NCBI GenBank assembly: GCA_041574955.1
Contig: JBFGNS010000083.1
Coordinates: 1-20,072, forward strand
Length of the DNA stretch: 20,072 nt
Direction of reading: 5' to 3'
Origin: CALZJC01 sp041574955
GTDB taxonomy: Bacteria; Acidobacteriota; Thermoanaerobaculia; Multivoradales; JAHEKO01
This document shows, one piece after another, positions 1-7,075 of this stretch. The notes beneath the pieces are model-generated. The model was given only the letters and a program-made list of their open reading frames with translations, was not told the origin of the DNA and ran no database searches. Every line of letters begins with the position of its first letter. The first letter of the stretch is position 1. Both the position numbers and the translations under genes were made by a program.

Positions 1-2
1 AC

Positions 3-617
3 GTGCGCGACTACGACGCGCTGGCCGCCGCCTTCGCCCGCACCCGCGACGAGCTGGGCCCGATCCACACCCTGGTCGCCGGCGCCGCCGGCAACTTCTT
101 GGCGCCGGCCGACAAGCTGTCGCCCAACGGCTTCAAGACGGTGGTGGACATCGATCTGCTGGGCTCGTTCAACGCCGCCCGCGCAGCCCTCGACCAGCTC
201 AAGGAGACGCACGGCAACCTGATCTTCATCTCCGCCGGCCAGGCGTTCCAGCCGTACTTCGCCCAGGCGCACTGCGGCGCCGCCAAGGCCGGGGTCGACA
301 ACCTGATGCGCAACCTGGCGCTCGAGTGGGGTCGCTGGGGCATCCGCTCGAACTCGATCGCCCCCGGGCCGATCGAGGGCACCGAGGGCATGAAGCGGCT
401 GGGGCCGGCCGACGGGGAGGCCCACCAGCGGCTGCGTGCCGCCGTCCCGCTCGGCCGCTACGGCACCGTCGAGGAGATCGGCCAGGCAGCCGTGTTCCTG
501 GCCTCGCCGCTCGCCGCCTACGTCACCGGCGCCCTGCTGGTGGTCGACGGCGGCATGAGCCTGCCCGGCTCGGGGCTGTTCACCCACACGGTGATGCAGT
601 CGCACTCCCAGGGCTGA
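3..617 (+). CDS. SDR-family oxidoreductase, 2,4-dienoyl-CoA reductase-like (5' partial)
   Basis: NAD(P)-dependent short-chain dehydrogenase, truncated at the window edge. The visible part starts inside the fold, after the GxxxGxG nucleotide-binding motif. It shows the AGAAGNF segment (the usual NNAG region), then SPNGF and DIDLLGSFN, then the LALEWG helix, IRSNSIAPGPIEGTEG, and the C-terminal VTGALLVVDGG. The SPNGF, HxGxAK and PGPIxGTEG combination is typical of 2,4-dienoyl-CoA reductases (FadH/DECR-type SDRs), which act in beta-oxidation of unsaturated fatty acids. As in that subfamily, the classical YxxxK tyrosine is absent: the motif reads HCGAAK, with Cys at the Tyr position. The first in-frame GTG is probably an internal valine (…DVRDY), not the real start. 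The subfamily call is inference from motifs; the SDR call is secure. Confidence 0.85.
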   Translation: MRDYDALAAAFARTRDELGPIHTLVAGAAGNFLAPADKLSPNGFKTVVDIDLLGSFNAARAALDQLKETHGNLIFISAGQAFQPYFAQAHCGAAKAGVDNLMRNLALEWGRWGIRSNSIAPGPIEGTEGMKRLGPADGEAHQRLRAAVPLGRYGTVEEIGQAAVFLASPLAAYVTGALLVVDGGMSLPGSGLFTHTVMQSHSQG

Positions 618-621
618 ACCG

Positions 622-646
622 CCCGCCACCCGTAGAGACTGGCGGG
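622..646 (+). terminator. weak hairpin after the SDR gene
   Basis: A 7-bp perfect stem (CCCGCCA / TGGCGGG) with an 11-nt loop lies 5 nt after the SDR stop codon. It is not followed by a T-tract, so it is at best a weak intrinsic terminator. Confidence 0.25.
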
Positions 647-666
647 GCGTCCTACCCGGCCGGACG

Positions 667-694
667 TTGCGGCGGCCGGCGGGCGGCGGATACT
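667..694 (+). promoter_or_regulatory. candidate sigma70-type promoter of the redox operon
   Basis: TTGCGG and GATACT are separated by 16 nt, about 54 nt upstream of the histidine kinase start. The match to TTGACA/TATAAT is moderate (4/6 at -10). Its position between the SDR stop and the first gene of a seven-gene operon is the main support. Confidence 0.3.
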
Positions 695-747
695 GGGTGT
701 GACGGCGGGGCGAATCGGCCGCGCCGTCGGAGGAACGGAGGTCGAGG

Positions 748-2361
748 GTGGCTCCCGGCACCAGCCGTCCACCCCAGGCCCCGGGATCCGGGCGGCGCGC
801 CCGCCCCGCCCGCCTGCCCGCCGCCCTGGGTGCGGCCCGCATCAGAGTCCAGGTGATCGTCGCCGTGGTGGCGGCGTCGACCCTGGTGTTCGGTCTGTCG
901 TCGTACCTCATCCTGGCCGGCGAGCGGCGGGCGCTCATCTCGCAGGTGGAGCAGCAGGCCCACCTGGTGAGCGAGACGATCAAGAGCAGCACCCGCTACG
1001 CGATGCTGCTCAACCGGCGCGAGGACGTCCACCAGATCATCGACACCATCGGCCGGCAGGACGAGATCGACCAGGTGCGGGTGTTCAACAAGGACGGCCA
1101 GGTCATCTACTCGCCCGACAAGGCTCTGCTCGGCAGCTTCGTCGACAAGCACACCGAGGCCTGCTACGCCTGCCACGCCGCCGATCGGCCGCTGGCCCGC
1201 CTGTCGCGGCCGCAGCGCACGCGCATCTTCGGGCAGCAGCCGGGCGGGCGGCGGCTGGGCATCATCAACCCGATCTACAACGAGCCGAGCTGCTGGCAGG
1301 CCGACTGTCATGCGCACGCCGAGAGCCAGGCGGTGCTCGGCATCCTCGACGTGACGCTGCCGCTCGAGCCGGTGGACGCCCAGCTGGCGGTCAGCACGCA
1401 GCGCGCCGCCGTGCTGAGCGGCGCCGCCATCCTGGCGATCGTCCTGATCCTCTGGCTGTTTTTCGATCGGCGGGTGGCGCGGCCCGTGGCGCAGCTGCTC
1501 GAGGCCACCAACCGTGTGGCAGCCGGTGAGCTCGACTACCGGCTGGCGGTTCGCCGGCAGGACGAGCTGGGTGATCTACAGCGCTCGTTCAACGACATGA
1601 CCCGCCGGCTGGCCACCGCTCAGAGCCAGCTCTACCAGTCCGACAAGCTGGCCTCGCTCGGCCGGCTGGCGGCGGGTGTGGCGCACGAGATCAACAACCC
1701 GCTGACCGGCGTGCTGGTCCACGGCAGCTTCCTCCACCGCCGAGCCGCCGAAGGCTCGGAGGAGAAGCTCGATCTCGAGACCATCGTTCACGAGACCAAG
1801 CGGTGTCGCGACATCGTTCGCGGGCTGCTCGACTTCGCCCGCCAGGCGCCGCTCAGCAAGTCCCTGGTCGACGTCAACGAGGCGGTCGAGCGTGCCCTCA
1901 AGATCGTCGACAACCAGCTGGCGGTCAAGAACATCCGGGTTACGCGGGCGCTGCGACCCGACCTGCCGGCGACCTGGGCCGACCCCAACCAGATCGCCCA
2001 GGTGATGATCAACCTGCTGGTCAACGCGGCCGATGCCATCGGCAGCGGCGGCGGTGAGGTGTATGTCGGCAGCGAGCTGGTCGAGGCGCCGGAGGGCAGC
2101 ACGATCGAGATCAAGGTGGCCGACAGCGGCTGCGGCATCGCCGAGCAGGACCTGGGCCGCATCTTCGATCCGTTCTTCACCACCAAGGAGGCGCAGGGCA
2201 CGGGGCTCGGTCTGGCGGTGGTGTGGGGCATCGTGCAGGAGCACGGCGGCACGATCCGGGTCGACAGCAAGCCGGGCCGCGGCGCCACCTTCACCTTGCG
2301 GCTGCCGGTGAGCGCGCAGCCGGGCGTGGTCGAGAACCCGCCGGAGGCCCCTGATGCCTGA
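748..2361 (+). CDS. Membrane sensor histidine kinase with c-heme motifs in the sensor domain
   Basis: Bacterial two-component sensor kinase of 537 aa. It starts at GTG, 6 nt after a GGAGG. Order of parts: basic N-terminus; TM1 about 34-56; periplasmic sensor about 57-220 containing CYACH (139-143, a canonical CxxCH heme c motif) and a second cysteine pair C182-x4-C187-H188; TM2 about 222-239; HAMP about 240-292; HisKA with the phospho-acceptor H313 in GVAHEINNPLTG; HATPase_c with N-box NLLVNAADA (422-430), G1 DSGCGI (459-464), F-box FDPFFTTK (473-480) and G2 GTGLGL (484-489). Kinases with covalent heme in an extracytoplasmic sensor are known as redox sensors in multiheme-rich bacteria. It heads an operon with a cytochrome/quinone module, so sensing of the redox state of that chain or of a periplasmic ligand is likely (inference). 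The stop overlaps the next start by 8 nt. Confidence 0.93.
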   Translation: MAPGTSRPPQAPGSGRRARPARLPAALGAARIRVQVIVAVVAASTLVFGLSSYLILAGERRALISQVEQQAHLVSETIKSSTRYAMLLNRREDVHQIIDTIGRQDEIDQVRVFNKDGQVIYSPDKALLGSFVDKHTEACYACHAADRPLARLSRPQRTRIFGQQPGGRRLGIINPIYNEPSCWQADCHAHAESQAVLGILDVTLPLEPVDAQLAVSTQRAAVLSGAAILAIVLILWLFFDRRVARPVAQLLEATNRVAAGELDYRLAVRRQDELGDLQRSFNDMTRRLATAQSQLYQSDKLASLGRLAAGVAHEINNPLTGVLVHGSFLHRRAAEGSEEKLDLETIVHETKRCRDIVRGLLDFARQAPLSKSLVDVNEAVERALKIVDNQLAVKNIRVTRALRPDLPATWADPNQIAQVMINLLVNAADAIGSGGGEVYVGSELVEAPEGSTIEIKVADSGCGIAEQDLGRIFDPFFTTKEAQGTGLGLAVVWGIVQEHGGTIRVDSKPGRGATFTLRLPVSAQPGVVENPPEAPDA

Positions 2362-3118
2362 CCTGCTGCTGGTTGAGGACGAGCGGGTGGTGCGCGAGGC
2401 GGTGGCCCGGCTCTGCCGCGCCGAGGGGCTTTCGGTGGACGAGGTCGAGAGCGTAGAGCAGGCGCGCGGCAGGCTGGCGGAGGCTTCTCACCGGCTGGCG
2501 ATCGTCGACCTGATGCTGCCCGGGCGCTCGGGCTTCGAGCTGCTGCGCGAGCTGCGCGACGCCGGCTCGCCGATGCCGGCGGTGGCCATCTCCGGCTTCG
2601 CCACCACCGCCAACGCTCTCGAGTCGTTTCGCCTCGGGGCGTTTGATTTCCTGCCCAAGCCGTTCGACGAGCCGGAGCTGGTCGGCGTCGTGCGGCGCGG
2701 CCTGCGCTGCGCCGAGCGAGGCGGGACCGGCGCCGCCGCAGCGGGTGTTGCCGGTGCCGAGCGGTACTTTCTCGGCCGGCACTCGTGGGCCGCGCCGGAG
2801 CCGGACGGCAGCGTCCTGATCGGGGTGGCCGAGAGCTTCCCCGGCGTGCTGGGTGCGGTGACGCGCCTCGACCTGCCGGCCGCCAACCACCGGGTCACCC
2901 AGGGCCAGGAGGCGGCGAGGTTCGAGGGCCCCGAGGAGGTACACCGGGTGTGGTCGCCGCTCGGCGGCCGCACGCTCGCCGCCAACTCGCGGCTGGCCGA
3001 AACGCCGGAGCTCGTCGATCGTTCCCCGTTCGGCGACGGCTGGCTCGTCCGCATCGTGCCGGCCGCGCTCGACAGCGAGATCGGGGCGCTGACGCGGCGC
3101 CCCGCGGGAGGAGGCTAG
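2354..3118 (+). CDS. Response regulator: REC domain fused to a GcvH-like domain lacking the lipoyl lysine
   Basis: 254 aa. Residues 1-120 form a complete receiver domain: acidic pocket E8/D9, phospho-acceptor D52 in VDLMLPGRSG, S80, and K102 in PKPFDEPEL. There is no DNA-binding domain. Residues about 138-242 instead follow the glycine-cleavage H-protein pattern: GRHSW, IGVAE, DLPAANHRVTQG, a W-SP turn (200-202), PELVD, and PFGDGWLVRI. In true GcvH a lysine eight residues before the SP proline carries lipoate; here that residue is E194. The domain is therefore probably a structural or docking module, not a lipoyl carrier (inference). It is read with an 8-nt overlap from the kinase, so it is the likely phosphorylation partner. 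The next gene starts 3 nt after its stop. Confidence 0.88.
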   Translation: MPDLLLVEDERVVREAVARLCRAEGLSVDEVESVEQARGRLAEASHRLAIVDLMLPGRSGFELLRELRDAGSPMPAVAISGFATTANALESFRLGAFDFLPKPFDEPELVGVVRRGLRCAERGGTGAAAAGVAGAERYFLGRHSWAAPEPDGSVLIGVAESFPGVLGAVTRLDLPAANHRVTQGQEAARFEGPEEVHRVWSPLGGRTLAANSRLAETPELVDRSPFGDGWLVRIVPAALDSEIGALTRRPAGGG

Positions 3119-3121
3119 ACC

Positions 3122-4303
3122 ATGGTTCCGCTCATCGTGTTGCTGACCGTCGTCATCTTCGTGCTGGTCGATCTCGCCCTGCGCGTCTCGCTCAGGCGGC
3201 TCGAGCAGAGCCGGCTGCTCAAGGCGCGCCAGGCGGCGCTGGATGAGGGCTTGCGCCTCGAGTTCGCCGAGGAGGCCACGAGCCTCAAGCGGGTGCGGGT
3301 GGACGCCCCCAGGGCTCGCATCCTGGCGGTGGACGACGAGCCGGTGGTGCTCGACAGCTTTCGCAAGATCCTGGTCCTCGCCGGCTACTCGGTGGACACC
3401 GTCGAGAGCGGTCCGGAGGCGCTGGCGCTGGTTCGCCGCCACGACTACGAGTTCGTGTTCGCCGACCTCAAGATGCCGGGTATGGACGGACTCGACGTGG
3501 TCAAGGCGGTGAAGCATCTGCGGCCCGACATCGACGTCGCGATCATCACCGGCTACGCCACCATCGAGTCGGCCGTCAGCGCCATGAAGCACGGCGCCAT
3601 GGACTATGTGCAGAAACCGTTCACCGAAGACGAGCTGGTCGAGTTCGCCGACCAGCTCCTGATCCGCCGGGAGGCCAGGCTGGAGAGCCAGAAGCCGCCC
3701 GAGATCCACCTGGTGACGCGCAACGAAGCCGAGACCGAGTCGCCGCGCTCGATCAACGTGCCGGGCGGGATCTACGTGGCGCCCGAGCACACCTGGGTGC
3801 GGGTCGAGATTACCGGCGAGGGCAGGGTCGGGCTCGACGACTTCTTCCACAAGCTGGTGCCGGGGGTCGAGGAGGTCGAGCTGCCGGTGGAGGGGGCGCG
3901 GGTGGAGCGCGGCCAGCCGCTGTTCCGGCTGCGCGCCGGCGAGCGCGAGATCGAGTTCCCGTCGCCGCTGTCGGGCCGCGTGACGCGCGTCAACCACGAC
4001 CTGGTCTACCACCTCGAGCTGTTCGCTCAGCGCCCGTACGACGCCGGCTGGATCTGCGCCATCGAGCCGAGCCGGCTGACCGAGGAGCTGCGCGAGCTGC
4101 GCATCGGCGCCGATGCCGTCGGCTGGTACCGTGAGGAGGTCGACAGCTTCCGGCGCCTGCTGCGTGAAGGCGACGAGCGGGGGCTCGCCGCCGCCCCGCC
4201 GCCCGGCGGCGACGGCCGGCGCGCGGCGGACGAGGAGGCCTGGCAGGCTTTCGCCGGGGCCTGTCTGGGCGCCCGCGGGCGGCCGGTGGAGGTGGCGTCG
4301 TGA
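3122..4303 (+). CDS. Membrane-anchored response regulator: TM, REC, and degenerate GcvH-like domain
   Basis: 393 aa. The ATG is preceded by GGAGGAGG (3107-3114). Residues 3-20 form a single hydrophobic span, followed by a charged helical linker to about 64. A receiver domain follows at about 66-185: D71/D72, phospho-acceptor D115 in FADLKMPGMDG, T143 in IITGYAT, K165 in VQKPF. Residues about 218-315 resemble H-protein: APEHTWVRVE, VGLDDF, ELPVEGARVERGQPLF, PSPLSGRVTRVN, and DAGWICAIEP. The lipoyl-lysine position holds E274. The C-terminal 75 residues have no recognised domain. The domain order TM-REC-GcvH is unusual: a response regulator tethered to the membrane with no DNA-binding output. 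Its stop overlaps the cytochrome start in a GTGA arrangement, which suggests tight stoichiometric coupling to the redox complex (inference). Confidence 0.87.
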   Translation: MVPLIVLLTVVIFVLVDLALRVSLRRLEQSRLLKARQAALDEGLRLEFAEEATSLKRVRVDAPRARILAVDDEPVVLDSFRKILVLAGYSVDTVESGPEALALVRRHDYEFVFADLKMPGMDGLDVVKAVKHLRPDIDVAIITGYATIESAVSAMKHGAMDYVQKPFTEDELVEFADQLLIRREARLESQKPPEIHLVTRNEAETESPRSINVPGGIYVAPEHTWVRVEITGEGRVGLDDFFHKLVPGVEEVELPVEGARVERGQPLFRLRAGEREIEFPSPLSGRVTRVNHDLVYHLELFAQRPYDAGWICAIEPSRLTEELRELRIGADAVGWYREEVDSFRRLLREGDERGLAAAPPPGGDGRRAADEEAWQAFAGACLGARGRPVEVAS

Positions 4304-4791
4304 GCCGCCCGGCCGGAAGCCTGGCTGCCGCCGGCCTGCGGGTGGTGGCCGTGCTGGTGGTCGTCGCCGGCTGCGGCTCGGCGCCGCCGGTCGCCGGCGC
4401 CGGCGAGGACGCCACGGCCGCGCCCCGGCCGGTGGTGGGCGAGGCGCGCTTCCCGCACGACATGCACGCCGAGGATCTCGGCTTCGAGTGCGCCGAGTGC
4501 CACCACGAGACCAACGCCGCGCGGCTGCGTGTGCCGCACGAGGAGTACTTCGAGGACTTGTGGATCGAATGCGGCATCTGCCACCGCGAGGGCGAGGCCG
4601 CGGCCACACCGCAGAGCTGCGCCGCCTGCCACCACGACAGCCCGGCCTCGACCGCCGACGAGACCTTGAGCGCCAAGGTGGTGATCCACCGCAGCTGCTG
4701 GGGCTGCCACGACAGCGGCACCGGCGTCGAGGCCAGCCGCGGCTGCGGCTTCTGCCACCTGGACGGCGCGATCGGGGAGGTGATGCCATGA
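4300..4791 (+). CDS. Pentaheme c-type cytochrome lipoprotein
   Basis: 163 aa with a GTG start overlapping the previous stop by 4 nt. The N-terminal hydrophobic segment ends in VVAGC, a good lipobox with C25 as the lipidated residue, so the mature protein is probably anchored on the outer face of the inner membrane or in the outer membrane. Five CxxCH heme motifs follow: CAECH (64-68), CGICH (91-95), CAACH (107-111), CWGCH (133-137) and CGFCH (149-153). Extra histidines (FPHDMH, CHHE, CHHD) can act as distal axial ligands, as in cytochrome c3-like proteins. Its operon position next to a ferredoxin and an NrfD subunit matches the cytochrome subunit of Cbc4-, Hmc- or Dsr-type quinone complexes. 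It would pass electrons between the ferredoxin subunit and a periplasmic partner; the direction cannot be told from sequence. Confidence 0.93.
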   Translation: MSRPAGSLAAAGLRVVAVLVVVAGCGSAPPVAGAGEDATAAPRPVVGEARFPHDMHAEDLGFECAECHHETNAARLRVPHEEYFEDLWIECGICHREGEAAATPQSCAACHHDSPASTADETLSAKVVIHRSCWGCHDSGTGVEASRGCGFCHLDGAIGEVMP

Positions 4792-5645
4792 ACCGTCGGC
4801 GGTTTCTCGAGACGGTCGGGGTCGCCGGAGCGACCCTGGCGGCCGGCGCGGCGCGCGCCGAGCCGACCGCGCCGGCGCCGGAGTTCTGCGGGGTGCTGGT
4901 CGACACCACGCGCTGCATCGGCTGCCGGGCCTGCGAGCGAGCCTGTGCCTCGGAGCAGGGCTTCCCGGTGCCGGAGGTGGAGCACGACGGGGCCCTCGAG
5001 CGGATGCGCGACACCTCGCCCGACCGCTGGACGGTGGTCAACCGCTACCAGACCAGCGGCGGCGAGGTGTTCGTCAAGCGCCAGTGCATGCACTGCTGGC
5101 AGCCGGCCTGCGTCGCGGCGTGCTTGACCCGGGCGATGTACAAGACGGAGACCGGTCCCGTCATCTGGCGGTCGCCGCAGTGCATGGGCTGTCGCTACTG
5201 CATGGTCTCCTGCCCGTTCGACGTGCCGAAGTTCGAGTACCACGAGTGGAATCCGAAGATCCAGAAGTGCGACCTGTGCTGGCGGCGCCTGGCGCACGGC
5301 CGCAAGCCGGCGTGCGTCGAGGCCTGCCCGACCGACGCCCTGATGTTCGGCAGGAAGCGCGATCTGATGGAGATCGCCCGCACGCGCATCTACAACCACC
5401 CGGACCGCTACGTCCACAAGATCTACGGCGAGCACGAGGTGGGCGGCACCGGCTGGCTGTACCTGGCGGCGGTGCCGTTCGAGGAGCTCGGCTTCCGCGC
5501 CGACCTCGGCACCACACCGTACCCCGAGTACACGCGCGACTTCCTGTACGGCGTGCCGCTGGTGCTGTTCGGGCTGCCGGCCCTGCTGTACGCGCTGCAC
5601 GAGCTGAGCGAGCCGCGGGCTGGGGAGGGGAGGGACGAGGCATGA
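4788..5645 (+). CDS. Tat-exported 4x[4Fe-4S] ferredoxin subunit (HybA/HmcB/DsrO type)
   Basis: 285 aa. The chosen ATG overlaps the cytochrome stop (ATGA) and gives a twin-arginine leader, MNRRRFLETVG. An upstream in-frame extension runs antiphase through the cytochrome gene and is not credible. Four cysteine groups fit four [4Fe-4S] clusters: C43/46/49/53, C100/103/108/112, C132/135/138/142 and C161/164/176/180, the last group with the spaced CxxC-x11-CxxxC pattern of HybA/DmsB/NrfC proteins. Residues about 253-272 form a C-terminal membrane anchor, as in HybA and HmcB. The protein would sit on the periplasmic side and bridge the NrfD-type subunit to the heme lipoprotein. The next gene overlaps its stop by 4 nt. 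Confidence 0.93.
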   Translation: MNRRRFLETVGVAGATLAAGAARAEPTAPAPEFCGVLVDTTRCIGCRACERACASEQGFPVPEVEHDGALERMRDTSPDRWTVVNRYQTSGGEVFVKRQCMHCWQPACVAACLTRAMYKTETGPVIWRSPQCMGCRYCMVSCPFDVPKFEYHEWNPKIQKCDLCWRRLAHGRKPACVEACPTDALMFGRKRDLMEIARTRIYNHPDRYVHKIYGEHEVGGTGWLYLAAVPFEELGFRADLGTTPYPEYTRDFLYGVPLVLFGLPALLYALHELSEPRAGEGRDEA

Positions 5646-6892
5646 GCGAGCGACCGGCCCTGCTGCCCGAGCTGCGCCGTTTCGGGCGCTTCCTGCTCTC
5701 AGAGCTGCGGCCGCGCGGCCCGCTGGTGACGCCGTTCAACCTGATCTCGCTGCCGGTGATCCTGGCCGGTGCGGTCATCCTGGCGGTGCGCTTCACGCGC
5801 GGGCTCGGCGCGGTCACCAACCTCACCCAGGAGGTGCCGTGGGGGCTGTGGATCGGGTTCGACGTCGTCACCGGCGTGGCGTTCGCCGGTGGCGCCTACG
5901 TGCTGACCTTCGCGGTCTACGTCATGCGGATGGAGAAGTACCGCCCGATCGTGCGGGCGACCATCCTCAACGGCCTGCTGGCCTACGTCTTCTACGCCGG
6001 TGCGCTGGCCTTCGATCTCGGGCGGCCGTGGAACATCATCAACCCGATCATCGGTAACGAGTTCGGCTTCAGCTCGGTGCTGTTCCTGGTCTCCTGGCAC
6101 TTCCTGCTCTACATGCTGGCCGAGTTCATCGAGTTCTCGCCGGCGGTGGCGGAGTGGCTGGGCTGGAAGCGGGTACGGCGAGTCCTCCACGCGTGCACGC
6201 TGACCGCGGTCATTCTCGGCATCACGCTGTCCACCCTCCACCAGTCGGGTCTCGGCGCGCTCTACCTGATGGCCAAGCCGAAGATCCATCCGCTGTGGTA
6301 CAGCGAGTTCATCCCGATCCTGTTCCTGGTGTCGAGCATCTACGCCGGGCTGTCGATGATCATCCTCGAGGGAACGATCAGCCACCGCGTGTTCGGCGAT
6401 CAGATCGACGAGCGCCGGCACGCCTCGTTCGACGAGATCGTCGTCGGCCTCGCCCGCGGCGCCGCGATTGCGCTGTTCACCTACTACTTCTTCAAGGCGC
6501 TGGTATTCCTGCACGAGAAGCACTGGCAGCTGCTGGGAGGCGGCTGGGGCGCCTGGTACCTGCTGGAGGTGATCGGTCTCACCCTGGTGCCGTGCGTGCT
6601 GTACGCCTACGGTGCGCGCCACCGACGGCTGGGGGTGATCCGCGCCGCCGCCGTGATGGCGCTCGCTGGCATCCTGCTGAACCGCCTTAACGTAACCATC
6701 ATCGCCTTCAACTGGGACGCGCCGGTGCGCTACTACCCGACCTGGATGGAGGTCGTGGTGACCCTGATGGTGGTGTTCGCCGAGATCTGGGTGTTCCGCT
6801 GGGTGGTCACCCGGATGGCGGTGCTGCGGCCGCCGCACGAGCTGCCGAACGCCGGCCGGAGCCGGCCTCTGCGGCCCGCCGCCGCGGCCTGA
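5642..6892 (+). CDS. NrfD/HybB-family quinone-interacting membrane subunit
   Basis: 416 aa with about ten hydrophobic segments, close to the length of HybB (about 390 aa). Family signatures visible: PFNLISLPV near the N-terminus, EVPWGLWIGFDVVTGVAFAGGAYVL-type helices (64-90), DLGRPW (125-130), STLHQSGLGALYLM (197-210) and KIHPLWYSE (214-222). NrfD-family proteins lack cofactors but carry the quinol/quinone site and partner with a periplasmic ferredoxin. With the two upstream genes it makes a cytochrome c-ferredoxin-NrfD module comparable to CbcSTU (Cbc4) of Geobacter, HybA/HybB, or part of Hmc. The start was chosen at the ATGA overlap with the ferredoxin gene; longer in-frame starts lie inside that gene. 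Confidence 0.93.
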   Translation: MSERPALLPELRRFGRFLLSELRPRGPLVTPFNLISLPVILAGAVILAVRFTRGLGAVTNLTQEVPWGLWIGFDVVTGVAFAGGAYVLTFAVYVMRMEKYRPIVRATILNGLLAYVFYAGALAFDLGRPWNIINPIIGNEFGFSSVLFLVSWHFLLYMLAEFIEFSPAVAEWLGWKRVRRVLHACTLTAVILGITLSTLHQSGLGALYLMAKPKIHPLWYSEFIPILFLVSSIYAGLSMIILEGTISHRVFGDQIDERRHASFDEIVVGLARGAAIALFTYYFFKALVFLHEKHWQLLGGGWGAWYLLEVIGLTLVPCVLYAYGARHRRLGVIRAAAVMALAGILLNRLNVTIIAFNWDAPVRYYPTWMEVVVTLMVVFAEIWVFRWVVTRMAVLRPPHELPNAGRSRPLRPAAAA

Positions 6893-6909
6893 GCTCGAGG
6901 GAGGCACCC

Positions 6910-7035
6910 ATGGAAACCTACACGCTGGTCAACATCTTCGAGACCAAGGGCCTCGAGTACCTGCTGCTGCTCTGCTTTCTGGGGCTCCTGCTGCTGCTGG
7001 TGAACTACCTCAAGGGCGCCGGCGGGCGGCGCTGA
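6910..7035 (+). CDS. 41-residue single-span membrane protein, last gene of the redox operon
   Basis: A short open frame with a very strong Shine-Dalgarno, GAGGGAGG (6897-6904), 5 nt before the ATG and 17 nt after the NrfD stop. The product starts METYTLVNIFETKGLEYL, continues into an uninterrupted leucine-rich span (about 18-33), and ends basic (NYLKGAGGRR), which predicts N-out/C-in topology. The ribosome site, operon position and clean membrane topology support a real gene. Small single-span subunits are known in related complexes (for example HmcD), so an assembly or accessory subunit is the best guess. No family is claimed. Confidence 0.75.
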   Translation: METYTLVNIFETKGLEYLLLLCFLGLLLLLVNYLKGAGGRR

Positions 7036-7060
7036 GCGCGCCGCCGGCGGCGGCGCGGGG

Positions 7061-7066
7061 TAGGAT
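7061..7066 (+). promoter_or_regulatory. TANNNT-type -10 hexamer, possible leaderless start of the AAA gene
   Basis: TAGGAT lies 9 nt before the ATG of the AAA ATPase and no Shine-Dalgarno is present in between or upstream. A transcript would begin within a few bases of the start codon. The same arrangement occurs before argS and trmJ. Confidence 0.35.
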
Positions 7067-7075
7067 CGGGCGGTC

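Noticed and set aside
652..1317. Minus-strand open frame opposite the start of the histidine kinase
   Set aside because: No motif or ribosome site; it is antisense to the kinase sensor domain, whose heme motifs and spans are clear.
4113..4787. N-terminal extension of the ferredoxin gene
   Set aside because: It would run out of frame through the membrane-anchored regulator and the cytochrome gene; the ATG at 4788 restores a perfect twin-arginine leader and the ATGA overlap.
2291..5041. Very long minus-strand open frame (about 916 codons) opposite the redox operon
   Set aside because: It lies antisense to four well-identified genes, is arginine/histidine/proline-rich with no domain, and is an expected by-product of high GC content.
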